A stretch of 29,149 bases of DNA from SIG575 sp045643165 (lineage in GTDB: Bacteria; Bacillota; Clostridia; Oscillospirales; Acutalibacteraceae): NCBI GenBank assembly GCA_045643165.1, contig JAZUKF010000031.1, positions 1 through 29,149 on the forward strand, in the 5' to 3' direction. A model generated the notes under the pieces. That model was not told where the DNA came from, did not search any database, and saw only the letters and a program-made list of their open reading frames with translations. Positions 14,933-24,471 of the stretch are shown piece by piece (position 1 is the stretch's first letter; each line of letters starts with the position of its first letter). Both the position numbers and the translations under genes were made by a program.

Positions 14933-17900
14933 TCAAAGAACATCGTGTACATAAGGATTCTGCTGGTCAATATCGCTGATATAGTTGATATAACGGTCAA
15001 CCTCGATAACGTCAGCATCAGTTACGATTTCATCCTTATTAAGGTCAAATGCGAAGTAATTTGAAGAACCTACTTCAATAAGTGAATCCTCAAAGTTTAC
15101 CCAATAGATATCAAAGTTGATAATATCGGATGCATCAATAACACCGTCGCCTGTGATATCACCGAATATAACTGCTTCCATTTCGTCAAGAACGGTAGTT
15201 CCGGTTTCATCCAAAAGCTGGATTTTTGTACCGGTACCGATACGTTTTGAACCTGTGGAATTGATTACTTTGATCTGACCGCCGTTTTCACCGGCAATAA
15301 ATGATTTTTCAAGATTTGCTTCGGAAAGGTTTTCTTTAAGTCCGTGTACGAATTTTGTTACGGTGTCAAATACAACCTTTGAATCAACAAACTTGAACTC
15401 AGGATCCTTGATTTCTTCAAGAGCCTTAAATGCTTTATCAAGAGCAGCAAGAGCCTTGTCTACGATATCCTGATCACCGATTCCGAGAATTCTGCTCAAT
15501 TTCTTTGCAGCATCAAGAGCCTTATTAAGTTCCTCTTTTGTTGCTTCCGTATATTTGGAAAGATCGATCTTTTCAATTTCGGAAACGAGCTTATCAAGTT
15601 CGGAATAGTTAGCCATAGGATTATTAAGAAGAGTCATTGCATCAATGAGAGATCTTCTTGCACTGTTAACCATGGACTGTTTAAGGTACGGCTTTCCGGA
15701 ATCGTCATCAAATATGTTTGTATAAGAAACCTTATTTGCAAATTTAACTACGTTCTGAACTCTTTCCCAAACTTCCTTGGAGAAATTGTTCTTGTTATAT
15801 CCTTTATTCTGATAAAGGGTAATAACGTAGTCAAGCTGAGTTGTACATGCTTCACGCTGTTCAAGTTTACCGTAATAATATTCAACAGCATACGCAATCT
15901 TTGTGATTTTTGCAGAAGTAAATGTTGCAAGTTCTGCATCGGCAGCGGCAATTTCATCATCTGTTTTAGCAGCCTGACGAGCAAGAACTGCTGCATTGTA
16001 ATCCTTTACAAGGTCTTCAGCTTCATCAATTGCTTTATCAAAATAACGGTAGGAGCAAAGGTCAAAGTCTGTCTTATGGTTCCATGCGGTAACATCCAAA
16101 TCAAACTCATCATCTGCATTACCTAACATATTGCCGTATTTTTCAACCAATGCATTAACATCGTTAATTGTCTTTGTGGGATAACCGGCTGCAGGCTGAA
16201 CCGTTAAGTACGGAAGATCATCTTCAAGTCCCATAGCAGGTGTTATAAATTGAACTAATGAACTCCAAAGTGTTTTACCCTGTGCTACAAATCCCTGGAG
16301 AAGGTTAATAATAAGGTTACCGATCATATCATCCGTAAGGATAGATGACAATGTTGTGCAGGATGAGGGGATAATCTGTCTGCCGGCACAAATAACTCCG
16401 AGGAAGTTATTGAGGAACCAAACTACAAAGTTGAGAGCGGTCTTATTAAGCGGTCCGCTTGAATTCTTATAGAAGAGAGAAAGAATCGGCTCAAAGTTAA
16501 GATCAAACAAAGGTTTGAAGAAATGGTTCATAATAAGATCCTGGGATCCGCTGATGTTTCCGCCGAAGAGTGAAAGAGGAAGTACTTTAAAGATAGTCTT
16601 ATCAATCTTCTGCCATACTGTGTCGGAACCGGACAAACCGCATGTTGCGAAAATACCGAGATAATTTTCTGCAGTTCCGAGAGCCCAGTCAACGATCTTT
16701 TTAAGAGAAGCTTCAAATGTAAGACCTGTGGGAACATCGATAGGTGTATAAGCATTCAGATAATAAATACCGATATCCGTACCCATCTGAATAGCAAGAT
16801 CCGTTCCTGCTGTGATTAAACCCTGCTCCATTTTACCGAGATAGTTCTGTTCGGGAACGATTTCAGCCGCTATTGCAGCAAGAGCATAACAAGCAAGTTG
16901 TTCGATATCCTTACATTCAAGGTCTACTCCGTTACTGTCTGTAAAGAGAACGTAACCGAATTCATCCTCTACGAAAAGTTTTGCGATATATGTTACGGCT
17001 TCCTCAGTAGACATAGCCTTAACTTCATTTGCAGGTAATACATCTGCATTTGCGGGAAGTAAGAACTCACCGAACTTCTCATAAACGATTTTTATAAGAT
17101 TTCCGAGGTTATCTTTGATCTTACTGTTATCACCGTCTACCCAGAGGGTTTCTTTACCTGTCCAGATCGAGTTAACTACACAATATACGAAATGGTTAAG
17201 TTCTCCGAAAATACCCTTATCGCTGTATTTACCCCATGTGTAATTAAATGTGAAATCTGTATTTATGTTATCTGTAATGAAAGAAGCTTTATCCTCGCCT
17301 ACAGAAGCTTTAACCTTTTCGATTGCTTCATTTATTACCGATTTAATCTTAGTATCAAGCATAGGATAAACCAAATCGGTCATAGCGGCATTTGCTGCAT
17401 TCTCAATAAACTGATAGAGAGAATAATCAGTAAGACTTGTCTTACCCTTCATGCTGGGAAGTTTACCTTCAACAACTTCGCCCTTATTGTTTCTGCCGCC
17501 GAGAAGAGTCGTATTAACAAACGTCTGAAGCATCTGGTCTGCGGAATATCCGCCGGGTACTGCTTCGGCATACTTATCAACCATACCGTTGTAAAGAGCA
17601 ATAAGCGCCTTACTTGCGATTTCGGGAGAATCAAGACTTACAAACATATTTGCAAGTTTACCTAAATCCAAATTACCCGTAAGGAATTTTTTGATAATAG
17701 CACTGTTATCATTTGCGAACTGAATAACAGTATAAAGCATATCTATATCGGTAATTCCCGCAGTTGTTCTTCTGTTTGTACTGAGATATCTGGCATTGAT
17801 ATCTTCCAAATCGCCGGCACCGAGTTTACAAAGCAAATCGTATGTATTGCCGTTCAATGTGTTATAAATAGAAGAACATGCTCTGTCAATACTTCTCAGG

Positions 17901-18148
17901 TCAATATGTACCTTTACTATAACATAGTCATAGTCATAGTCCATATCCTTTTCCGCAAGAAGAGCATCAACCCAGTCGAGCAACATTGATGCTCTCTGAG
18001 CCGAGGAGATAACCGGATCTCCGTGCACATCATAGCCTGCAGGCTTCGTTTTGTAATCGGAATAAGCGGCACTTACGCCGATTGATATGCTTGAAAAAGC
18101 CATCAATACAACAAGAAGGATGCAAAGCAATTTTTTAAATTGTTTCAT
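14933..18148 (-). CDS. Large secreted protein with FIVAR-like and dockerin-like C-terminal modules
   Basis: A 1071-residue exported protein. It begins with a signal peptide (MKQFKKLLCILLVVLMAFSS, cleavage near GVSAAYSD), followed by about 800 residues of unrecognised, mostly helical sequence. A FIVAR-like three-helix unit lies at about 843-914 (YTEATKEELNKALDAAKKL... VDKALAALDKAFKAL). A beta-rich segment leads into a dockerin-type pair of calcium loops at about 995-1058: DITGDGVIDASD and DLNKDEIVTDAD, each with acidic residues at positions 1, 5 and 12. Such proteins may be surface or complex components docking to a cohesin partner; no cohesin is visible here. The frame extends 20 codons upstream, but GGAGG lies ideally before the ATG at 18148. 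Confidence 0.85.
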   Translation of the reverse strand: MKQFKKLLCILLVVLMAFSSISIGVSAAYSDYKTKPAGYDVHGDPVISSAQRASMLLDWVDALLAEKDMDYDYDYVIVKVHIDLRSIDRACSSIYNTLNGNTYDLLCKLGAGDLEDINARYLSTNRRTTAGITDIDMLYTVIQFANDNSAIIKKFLTGNLDLGKLANMFVSLDSPEIASKALIALYNGMVDKYAEAVPGGYSADQMLQTFVNTTLLGGRNNKGEVVEGKLPSMKGKTSLTDYSLYQFIENAANAAMTDLVYPMLDTKIKSVINEAIEKVKASVGEDKASFITDNINTDFTFNYTWGKYSDKGIFGELNHFVYCVVNSIWTGKETLWVDGDNSKIKDNLGNLIKIVYEKFGEFLLPANADVLPANEVKAMSTEEAVTYIAKLFVEDEFGYVLFTDSNGVDLECKDIEQLACYALAAIAAEIVPEQNYLGKMEQGLITAGTDLAIQMGTDIGIYYLNAYTPIDVPTGLTFEASLKKIVDWALGTAENYLGIFATCGLSGSDTVWQKIDKTIFKVLPLSLFGGNISGSQDLIMNHFFKPLFDLNFEPILSLFYKNSSGPLNKTALNFVVWFLNNFLGVICAGRQIIPSSCTTLSSILTDDMIGNLIINLLQGFVAQGKTLWSSLVQFITPAMGLEDDLPYLTVQPAAGYPTKTINDVNALVEKYGNMLGNADDEFDLDVTAWNHKTDFDLCSYRYFDKAIDEAEDLVKDYNAAVLARQAAKTDDEIAAADAELATFTSAKITKIAYAVEYYYGKLEQREACTTQLDYVITLYQNKGYNKNNFSKEVWERVQNVVKFANKVSYTNIFDDDSGKPYLKQSMVNSARRSLIDAMTLLNNPMANYSELDKLVSEIEKIDLSKYTEATKEELNKALDAAKKLSRILGIGDQDIVDKALAALDKAFKALEEIKDPEFKFVDSKVVFDTVTKFVHGLKENLSEANLEKSFIAGENGGQIKVINSTGSKRIGTGTKIQLLDETGTTVLDEMEAVIFGDITGDGVIDASDIINFDIYWVNFEDSLIEVGSSNYFAFDLNKDEIVTDADVIEVDRYINYISDIDQQNPYVHDVL

Positions 18149-18168
18149 AAAAACACCTCCGTAGATAT

Positions 18169-18195
18169 TACTTCGGATACACCGGCACCGAAGTA
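18169..18195 (-). other. Leader hairpin upstream of the dockerin-protein gene
   Basis: TACTTCGG (18169-18176) pairs with CCGAAGTA (18188-18195) in the untranslated leader, just upstream of the GGAGG ribosome site. It is not followed by a U tract, so it is not a normal terminator. It may stabilise the mRNA or bind a regulator. Confidence 0.4.
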
Positions 18196-18248
18196 TATTT
18201 AGTAACAATAATCGGTTTTAACGACACTGTTACATATTCTGCAATAAC

Positions 18249-18277
18249 ATATTAACACAAAATTTTATAAATGTAAA
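18249..18277 (-). promoter_or_regulatory. Candidate promoter of the dockerin-protein gene
   Basis: On the minus strand, TTTACA (18272-18277), a 17-base spacer and TAATAT (18249-18254). This implies a leader of roughly 95 bases that contains the hairpin at 18169-18195. Confidence 0.55.
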
Positions 18278-18366
18278 CACTTAATTTATAAAAAAATATT
18301 AAATTTACCATTATTTTTATAATAAAATATCAAAAACTATGCAAAATCATCGAGATTTTATGAAAA

Positions 18367-19590
18367 TTACTTGGTTTTAAAGTCAACCGAAAGAGTATTT
18401 TCGGATTTATTATTCCAAAAACCGAATGCCGTAATTTCCATATTATACTCCGTATCCGCTTTCAGGCAATCAATATCACATGAAAGTTTTGAAGGCATAT
18501 CATAAAAATAATACTCAGACCATACCGTAAAGCATTTTGCGATATATCCGTTTTTCTTATATTTCAGAACTATCTGATAATAATTTACATATTCCTTTTC
18601 GATCTTCGCCTGATCAAATTTTATTTTACAACCGTTATCCCCGATATCATCTATTACGATTTTTGCATTTTCTTCAAAATAAGGCTTTACCGGATTTGAA
18701 AATCTTTTTTCATCCGTATAAATGAATGATGAAGGATCATACGCCTTATCTATTCTATGTATTATGGGAAAGAAGTTTTCCGAAATAAGATCGTACGGAT
18801 AAATTCTGACACGGTTTTTCTCATCAGCCTCAACAATAAGCATTTGTGCCGCTTTATCGCTGTTCGGAGGAACCGTTCCGTAAATCTTATCAAATTCATC
18901 AAGTTCAAAATATTTCAGCGTACCTGTTCCGAGACAGGTAAAATATTTCTGATGAATAGATCTGGGATCATTTATCGGAGCGTGAGAATGACCGGAAAAA
19001 TCTATTATCTGAGGATAATTCATCATTACGGGAATAAGCCCGTCCTCTCCCCAAAGGATGCTGCCGTAAACAGTTGACTGAATATGAGGATGCTGAAAGA
19101 CAAATATGGGTTTTTCAGGATCATCCTTTGCGGCTTGTTCAAGTCCGTTTTGTAACCATTCCTTATGAAAATCATCAAACTGCGTTCCTCTTGTTGTAGA
19201 CAGAGCAAGAAAATGAAATCCGTTAATTATCTCATGAGTTACGGGATCTTTGCCGAAAATTTCTTTCAGCCTTTTAAATCCGCCTTCTTCACCGTCGGGA
19301 GATTTAAACTCATGGCTTGAAATAGTCAGAATTGTTTTTGTTTCATCCTGTCTGAGATTTTCATCACAGGTTTTTTTGAATGCTCTCATCTGCTTTTCGC
19401 TTCCGGATGTGGCGAAATCTCCCACAACCACAAGCGCATCGAGTTTATTATAACTTTCATGACCGTCCGCATATTTATATGCCGTTTTCAGAGCAAGCTC
19501 CATTCTTTCTTTTTCAACACCGGGTTCATCCTCATAGTGAACATCGCTTACAACAAGGAATCTCAATACAGGTGAAAATTTTTCTTCCAT
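18367..19590 (-). CDS. Calcineurin-like metallophosphoesterase with C-terminal beta domain
   Basis: A 407-residue protein. The phosphoesterase domain shows VVSDVHYE (D16, H18), VVGDFATSG (D58), a QHPH motif and SGHSHAP, matching metal-binding blocks of the calcineurin-like superfamily. The third block reads ISSHEF (90-95) where the family normally has GNH(E/D), so the usual metal-bridging Asn is Ser here. Residues after about 300 form a probable fibronectin-like or beta-sandwich domain (YYQIVLKYKK... TEYNMEITAFGFWNN). There is no signal peptide, so it appears cytosolic. AGGAG precedes the ATG, 9 bases after the proA stop, placing it last in the flavoprotein-proBA operon. Substrate unknown. 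Confidence 0.85.
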   Translation of the reverse strand: MEEKFSPVLRFLVVSDVHYEDEPGVEKERMELALKTAYKYADGHESYNKLDALVVVGDFATSGSEKQMRAFKKTCDENLRQDETKTILTISSHEFKSPDGEEGGFKRLKEIFGKDPVTHEIINGFHFLALSTTRGTQFDDFHKEWLQNGLEQAAKDDPEKPIFVFQHPHIQSTVYGSILWGEDGLIPVMMNYPQIIDFSGHSHAPINDPRSIHQKYFTCLGTGTLKYFELDEFDKIYGTVPPNSDKAAQMLIVEADEKNRVRIYPYDLISENFFPIIHRIDKAYDPSSFIYTDEKRFSNPVKPYFEENAKIVIDDIGDNGCKIKFDQAKIEKEYVNYYQIVLKYKKNGYIAKCFTVWSEYYFYDMPSKLSCDIDCLKADTEYNMEITAFGFWNNKSENTLSVDFKTK

Positions 19591-19599
19591 TTTAATCTC

Positions 19600-20853
19600 C
19601 TATCTTATCTGACCGTTTCCGGTAACTGTATATTTTATTGTTGTTAATTCTTTAAGTCCCATAGGTCCTCTTGCATGAAGTTTCTGAGTTGAAATGCCTA
19701 TCTCCGCTCCCAATCCGAATTCTTCTCCGTCGGTAAAGCGTGTGGAACAATTTACATAAACTGCGGCGGAATTTACTTCTTTCTTAAACCTTTCGGCGTT
19801 TTCAAAAGAATTTGTTACAATACATTCCGAATGTCCCGTAGAATATTTTGAAATGTGTTCAATAGCCTGTTCAATGCCGTCCACTACCTTTACGGAAATA
19901 ATATAATCCAAAAATTCCGTGGCATAATCCTGTTCGGTTGCATCAACAACGCAATCTCCCAATATTTTTTTGGTTATCTCACAACCTCTTATTTCCACAC
20001 CGTGTTTGTCAAGTTTCGCTTTCATCAAAGGTAAAAACCTTTCCGCAACATCCCTGTGAACAAGACAACTTTCAAGTGCATTGCAAACGGAAGGTCTTTG
20101 AGTTTTTCCGTTATCGGTTATCTCCGCCGCCATATTCAAATCAGCGCTTGAATCAATAAAAATATGACAGTTTCCCGTTCCTGTTTCTATAACCGGTACA
20201 GTTGCATTTTTCACAACGGATTGAATAAGTCCCGCTCCTCCACGTGGAATAAGAACGTCAATATATCCGTTTGCCTTCATCATTTGAGTTGCGGTTTCCC
20301 TTGAAGTATCCTCAACGAGCTGAACGGAATCAACAGGTAGACCTGTTTCTTTAAGAGCCTCACGCATAAGTTTCGCCAGACATTTATTACTTTGAAAAGC
20401 CTCTTTTCCGCCTCTGAGAATAACAGCGTTTCCGCTTTTCAGACAAAGTGCGGCCGCATCAACGGTAACATTCGGTCTTGCTTCGTAAATAATTCCTATA
20501 ACACCCATGGGAACACGGACTTTTTCAATTTTCATTCCGTTAGGCCTGATGCTTCCGCCGAGAATTTCTCCCACGGGATCATCAAATTTTGAAAGATTTA
20601 TACATGCTTGTGCTATGGAGTCAATTCTTTTTTCATCAAGAGAAAGTCTGTCGATCATAGACTCGCTCATTCCGTTTTCTTTCGCTCTTTTTATATCTTC
20701 ATTATTCTCTTCGATTATGACGGAAATATTTTTTCTGAACACCTCCGCCATTTTCAATAATGCTTCGTTCTTTCTTACAGCCGAGGCTGTCATCAGTTCC
20801 TTTTCGGCAAGTTTGGCTTTTTCACCGAGTTCTTCAATATAATTCATTTTCAT
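19600..20853 (-). CDS. proA: Glutamate-5-semialdehyde dehydrogenase (gamma-glutamyl phosphate reductase)
   Basis: A full-length 417-residue ProA, the second enzyme of proline synthesis, which reduces glutamyl-5-phosphate to glutamate semialdehyde with NADPH. Family features are clear: IGIIYEARPNVTVDAAALCLKSGNAVILRGGKEA across 138-171, and TGTGNCHIFID and the CNALESCLVH stretch holding the catalytic cysteine. The C-terminal GLGAEIGISTQKLHARGPMGLKELTT is also diagnostic. The first ATG (20853) directly abuts GGACGG, so the ATG two codons later (20847, MNYIEELG) is an equally good start. The gene begins 8 bases after proB. Confidence 0.97.
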   Translation of the reverse strand: MKMNYIEELGEKAKLAEKELMTASAVRKNEALLKMAEVFRKNISVIIEENNEDIKRAKENGMSESMIDRLSLDEKRIDSIAQACINLSKFDDPVGEILGGSIRPNGMKIEKVRVPMGVIGIIYEARPNVTVDAAALCLKSGNAVILRGGKEAFQSNKCLAKLMREALKETGLPVDSVQLVEDTSRETATQMMKANGYIDVLIPRGGAGLIQSVVKNATVPVIETGTGNCHIFIDSSADLNMAAEITDNGKTQRPSVCNALESCLVHRDVAERFLPLMKAKLDKHGVEIRGCEITKKILGDCVVDATEQDYATEFLDYIISVKVVDGIEQAIEHISKYSTGHSECIVTNSFENAERFKKEVNSAAVYVNCSTRFTDGEEFGLGAEIGISTQKLHARGPMGLKELTTIKYTVTGNGQIR

Positions 20854-20861
20854 CCGTCCAA

Positions 20862-21641
20862 TCAGTTCTTTTTTGCAAGGAACAGTGTTCCGACACTTTT
20901 GCCTTCTAATAAATCATATAAATTCTCCGGGTTTGAGCCGTTCATAATAACCATATCAATTCCGGCTTCTCCTGCAATCTTTGCGGCATTCAGTTTAGTT
21001 ATCATACCTCCGGTACCGAGATTTGAACCTGCACCACCGGAATTTTTTGTAATCTCATCGGTTATTTCCTCAACAACGCTGATAAGCTTTGCATCGCTGT
21101 GTTCCTTGGGATTTTTATCAAACAATCCGTCAATATCGGAAAGAATTACCAGCAAATCCGCCTTTGCAACCGTTGCCATAATTGCGGCAAGAGAATCGTT
21201 TTCACCCATTTCAAGTTCCAACTCATCAATGGCAACAGTATCATTTTCATTTACAACGGGAATAACTCCGAGACTCAATATTCTTTCAACTGCATTTTCA
21301 ACATTTCTTCTTCTGTCATCAATAAGGACATATTTTGTCAAAAGAATTTGTGCAACCGAAAGAGAATATTCACCGAAAAGTTTATCATATAAATACATCA
21401 ATTCGCATTGACCGACGGCGGCACATGCCTGCTTTGTAGGTGTATCGGTGGGACGCTCTCTCATTCCGATTTTACTCATTCCCAAACCGATGGCTCCGCT
21501 GGAAACAAGCATTATTTCATTTCCCGCATTCTGCAAATCCGCAAGGGTTTTCACAAGCCGTTCAACGTGGCGTATATCAAGTCTTCCCGTTGAATGGGTT
21601 AATGTAGATGTACCTATTTTTACCACTATTCTTTTTCCCAT
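20862..21641 (-). CDS. proB: Glutamate 5-kinase, short form without PUA domain
   Basis: A 259-residue amino-acid kinase that phosphorylates glutamate as the first step of proline synthesis. Diagnostic motifs are VVKIGTSTLTH at the N-terminus, VSSGAIGLGMSKIGM, the NENDTVAIDEL and GENDSLAA substrate loops, LLVILSDIDGLFDKNP and the GTGGMITKLNAAKIA nucleotide site. It ends just after the kinase domain and lacks the C-terminal PUA domain of longer enzymes such as that of E. coli. The short form is known in other bacteria. AAGGAG precedes the ATG, 11 bases after the upstream flavoprotein gene. Confidence 0.97.
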   Translation of the reverse strand: MGKRIVVKIGTSTLTHSTGRLDIRHVERLVKTLADLQNAGNEIMLVSSGAIGLGMSKIGMRERPTDTPTKQACAAVGQCELMYLYDKLFGEYSLSVAQILLTKYVLIDDRRRNVENAVERILSLGVIPVVNENDTVAIDELELEMGENDSLAAIMATVAKADLLVILSDIDGLFDKNPKEHSDAKLISVVEEITDEITKNSGGAGSNLGTGGMITKLNAAKIAGEAGIDMVIMNGSNPENLYDLLEGKSVGTLFLAKKN

Positions 21642-21652
21642 ATCAATTCTCC

Positions 21653-23248
21653 TTACATTTCATCGCTAAGCACCGCATGGGCACCTCTTATTCCGTCAAC
21701 CGCCGCCGAAACAATTCCCCCGGCATATCCGGCACCTTCTCCGCATGGATAAAGCCCTCTGACATTTGTCTGATAAAATTCATCACGAATTATTCTGACG
21801 GGAGATGAACTTCTTGTTTCGGCACCTGTCAATACAGCCTCCGGCATTGCAAAACCTTTAAGCATATCGTTCATTTTTACAAGAGCGGAAGCCATGGTAT
21901 CCGTAACCTTTTTCGGAAGAACAAGTCTTAAATCACCCATTCTTACGCCGGTGGGACAACTTGGATTAACCGCTCCCTTTTTAACGGAAGGTTTATCATT
22001 CAGAAAATCACCCACTAACTGTGCAGGTGAAGCGTAATCCGAACCGCCGTTTATAAATGCTTTCTCCTCAATTTCCCGTTGAAGTACAAATCCGGAAAGT
22101 GGATCGTCCGTGGGGAAATCCTCCGGTTCAACGCCCACAAGAATTGCCGAATTGGAATTTTCCGCATCACGGTTAAATTCACTCATTCCGTTTACCACCA
22201 CTCCGCCTTTATCCGAGGAAGAAGCCACCACCGTACCGCCGGGACACATACAAAATGTATATGCTCCTCTTCCGTGGGGAGGATGACATGCCATTTTATA
22301 ATCAGCCGCTCCCAATGCGGGATGACCTGCATATTTTCCGTATTGTGCTTTATCAATAAACTCTCTGGGATGTTCGATCCTTGCCCCAACCGAAAAGGGC
22401 TTTGCCATCATATTTATCCCTCTGTTTTTAAGCATTGTTACGGTATCTCTTGCGGAATGGCCTATACATAATACAAGAGTATCCGTTTCAAAATCCGTTT
22501 CTTTTCCGTTTTTTATATAACTTATCCCCTGTATAACTTCGTTGAAAACAATAATATTACTTAACTTTGCACCGAAAATAATTTCACCGCCCAGAGAGAT
22601 AATTTCTTCACGTATGTTTTTTACGATCTTTTTCAGATTATCTGTTCCGATATGAGGCTTTGCACTGTAAAGAATTTCCTCCGGAGCACCGTGTGAAGCA
22701 AATTCTTCGATAACATGACGGCAGAAAGGATCTTTTATTCCCGTTGTAAGTTTCCCGTCCGAAAATGTACCTGCTCCGCCTTCGCCGAACTGAACATTTG
22801 AATTTTCATCAAGTATTCTGTTGTTCCAAAAATTCAGAACATCCTTCGCTCTTGTGTCAACATCCTGACCTCTTTCCAGGACTATGGGATTAAGTCCGCT
22901 CCTTGCAAGAGTCAATGATGCAAACATACCGGCAGGTCCGAAACCGGCTATCACAGGTCGGAAAGTGCTTTTTCGCTTATTTTCGGGAAGTTCATATTTA
23001 AAAGGGATAAACTCCGAAACATTTTTATTTCCCGAACATCTTTTAAGTATTCTTTTTTCTTCACGTACATCCGCATCGACCGAATAAACGAAAAAAATAT
23101 TTTCCTTATCACGGCAATCTACACTTTTCTTTACAACACGTATGCTTTCGATCAAATCCTCTTTTACACGCAATGTTTCGGCAACGGATTTTTTTATGTC
23201 GCCGTCATTGGCTTCAAGGGGTATTTTCAACTGGTTAATTCTTATCAT
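21653..23248 (-). CDS. FAD-dependent dehydrogenase of the COG2509 type
   Basis: A 531-residue flavoprotein. The N-terminal 75 residues form a small domain (MIRINQLKIPL..., DLIESIRVVKKSVDCRD) typical of this family. It is followed by a dinucleotide-binding motif VIAGFGPAGMFASLTLARSG, a family stretch GEGGAGTFSDGKLTTGIKDP, the CMCPGGTVVASSS segment and the C-terminal GEGAGYAGGIVSAAVDG that closes the FAD site. Members are often annotated only as uncharacterised FAD-dependent dehydrogenases. The frame extends 15 codons upstream, but GAGGAA lies before the ATG at 23248. That ATG shares the sequence ATGA with the upstream gene's stop, which suggests translational coupling. The reaction is not known. 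Confidence 0.88.
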   Translation of the reverse strand: MIRINQLKIPLEANDGDIKKSVAETLRVKEDLIESIRVVKKSVDCRDKENIFFVYSVDADVREEKRILKRCSGNKNVSEFIPFKYELPENKRKSTFRPVIAGFGPAGMFASLTLARSGLNPIVLERGQDVDTRAKDVLNFWNNRILDENSNVQFGEGGAGTFSDGKLTTGIKDPFCRHVIEEFASHGAPEEILYSAKPHIGTDNLKKIVKNIREEIISLGGEIIFGAKLSNIIVFNEVIQGISYIKNGKETDFETDTLVLCIGHSARDTVTMLKNRGINMMAKPFSVGARIEHPREFIDKAQYGKYAGHPALGAADYKMACHPPHGRGAYTFCMCPGGTVVASSSDKGGVVVNGMSEFNRDAENSNSAILVGVEPEDFPTDDPLSGFVLQREIEEKAFINGGSDYASPAQLVGDFLNDKPSVKKGAVNPSCPTGVRMGDLRLVLPKKVTDTMASALVKMNDMLKGFAMPEAVLTGAETRSSSPVRIIRDEFYQTNVRGLYPCGEGAGYAGGIVSAAVDGIRGAHAVLSDEM

Positions 23249-24471
23249 TTTATATTTCCTCTTGTTTCTCCGGCAAGTCTTCCCGAACTCCATGCAAAGT
23301 GCAGATTATATCCGCCGCATAATCCGTCAACATCAAGTATTTCTCCGCAGCAATATAAACCTTTCACGATTTTCGACATCAGTGTATCGGAATAAAATTC
23401 ATCGGTACATACTCCTCCGGAGGTTACCGTTGCATTTTCAAATCCTTTTGTACCCTTTAAGGATAAAGAAAAATGCTTCGCACAATCCGCTATTCCCCTT
23501 AATTTTACATCATCTGTTATTTGAAGGGAGTCAGACAGAGAAATTCCTGCATATTTCAATATAATTTGACCTACCCTTTTAATCAGAAGTCCGGTAAAAA
23601 TATTTTCCGCAGGAAATTCTGAATATTTTTTAATTTGTTTTTTCAAAATATCCGTTAACTCCTCACGGCTGAATTCCTCAAAAAAATCTATTTCGACACT
23701 TGACTTTTTTATTTCGTTTTGACTCATTTTCGCCGCATAAAAGCTTAAATCCATCGAGGCTATGCCGGAAAGACCGTAATCGGTAAATAATATTTCTCCC
23801 TTTGACTGACCGAAAACTTTATTATCGGATTTTAATTTCATGCTTACATCTGCACGTAATCCCTTTAACTGTTTAGGATATTCATTATCGGTTTTAAGTT
23901 GAACAAGGGAAGGGTTCAATCTTGTAATGCTGTGTCCCAGGCTTTTTAAAATCGGATAACCGCTTCCGTCGGAACCTTGATGGGGAGATGATTTGCCTCC
24001 CGTAGCCACAATGACATTTTCCGCCTCGATTTCACCGTTAATAATAAAGTTATTCTTTTTTTCAATACTTTCAACCCTATATCCGGTCAGAATTTCAACA
24101 CCCAGAATTTCCGTTTCATTTCTCAAACAGTCAATGACGGACGAAGCACTGTTACTTCGCGGATAAATTCTTCCGCTGCCGTCATCCTTCACGAGCAAAC
24201 CCAAACCGTTAAAGAAATCAAGATTGCTTTTCACATCATATTCGTCAAATATTCTTTTTACAAAATCGGGATTATTATATGCTTTCCCGTCATTATGCAG
24301 ATTTTCCAGATTACATCTTCCGTTACCCGTAACCGCTATTTTTTTACCCACACGGTCAAGTTTTTCCAAAATAACAACTTTATTATCCGGAAAACATCTT
24401 TTATTTGTAATAGCCGCTGCCAAGCCGGAGGCTCCTCCGCCTATTACGGCAACATTATATATTTTTTTCAG
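23245..24471 (-). CDS. HI0933/YhiN-type flavoprotein, probable CTG start
   Basis: A 408-residue FAD-binding protein of the HI0933/YhiN family (often called aminoacetone oxidase-like). It begins KKIYNVAVIGGGASGLAAAI, has VTGNGRCNLEN, VIVATGGKSSPHQGSDGSGY, the TSGGVCTDEF stretch and the C-terminal CCGEILDVDGLCGGYNLHFAWSSG. The frame extends to 24555, but a promoter at 24523-24551 excludes that start. An ATG at 24495 has no ribosome site. GGAGG (24480-24484) is placed 8 bases before CTG (24469-24471), exactly where the family's usual start lies, so CTG initiation is the best fit. It heads the five-gene operon. Function remains uncertain across the family. Confidence 0.85.
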   Translation of the reverse strand: MKKIYNVAVIGGGASGLAAAITNKRCFPDNKVVILEKLDRVGKKIAVTGNGRCNLENLHNDGKAYNNPDFVKRIFDEYDVKSNLDFFNGLGLLVKDDGSGRIYPRSNSASSVIDCLRNETEILGVEILTGYRVESIEKKNNFIINGEIEAENVIVATGGKSSPHQGSDGSGYPILKSLGHSITRLNPSLVQLKTDNEYPKQLKGLRADVSMKLKSDNKVFGQSKGEILFTDYGLSGIASMDLSFYAAKMSQNEIKKSSVEIDFFEEFSREELTDILKKQIKKYSEFPAENIFTGLLIKRVGQIILKYAGISLSDSLQITDDVKLRGIADCAKHFSLSLKGTKGFENATVTSGGVCTDEFYSDTLMSKIVKGLYCCGEILDVDGLCGGYNLHFAWSSGRLAGETRGNIK

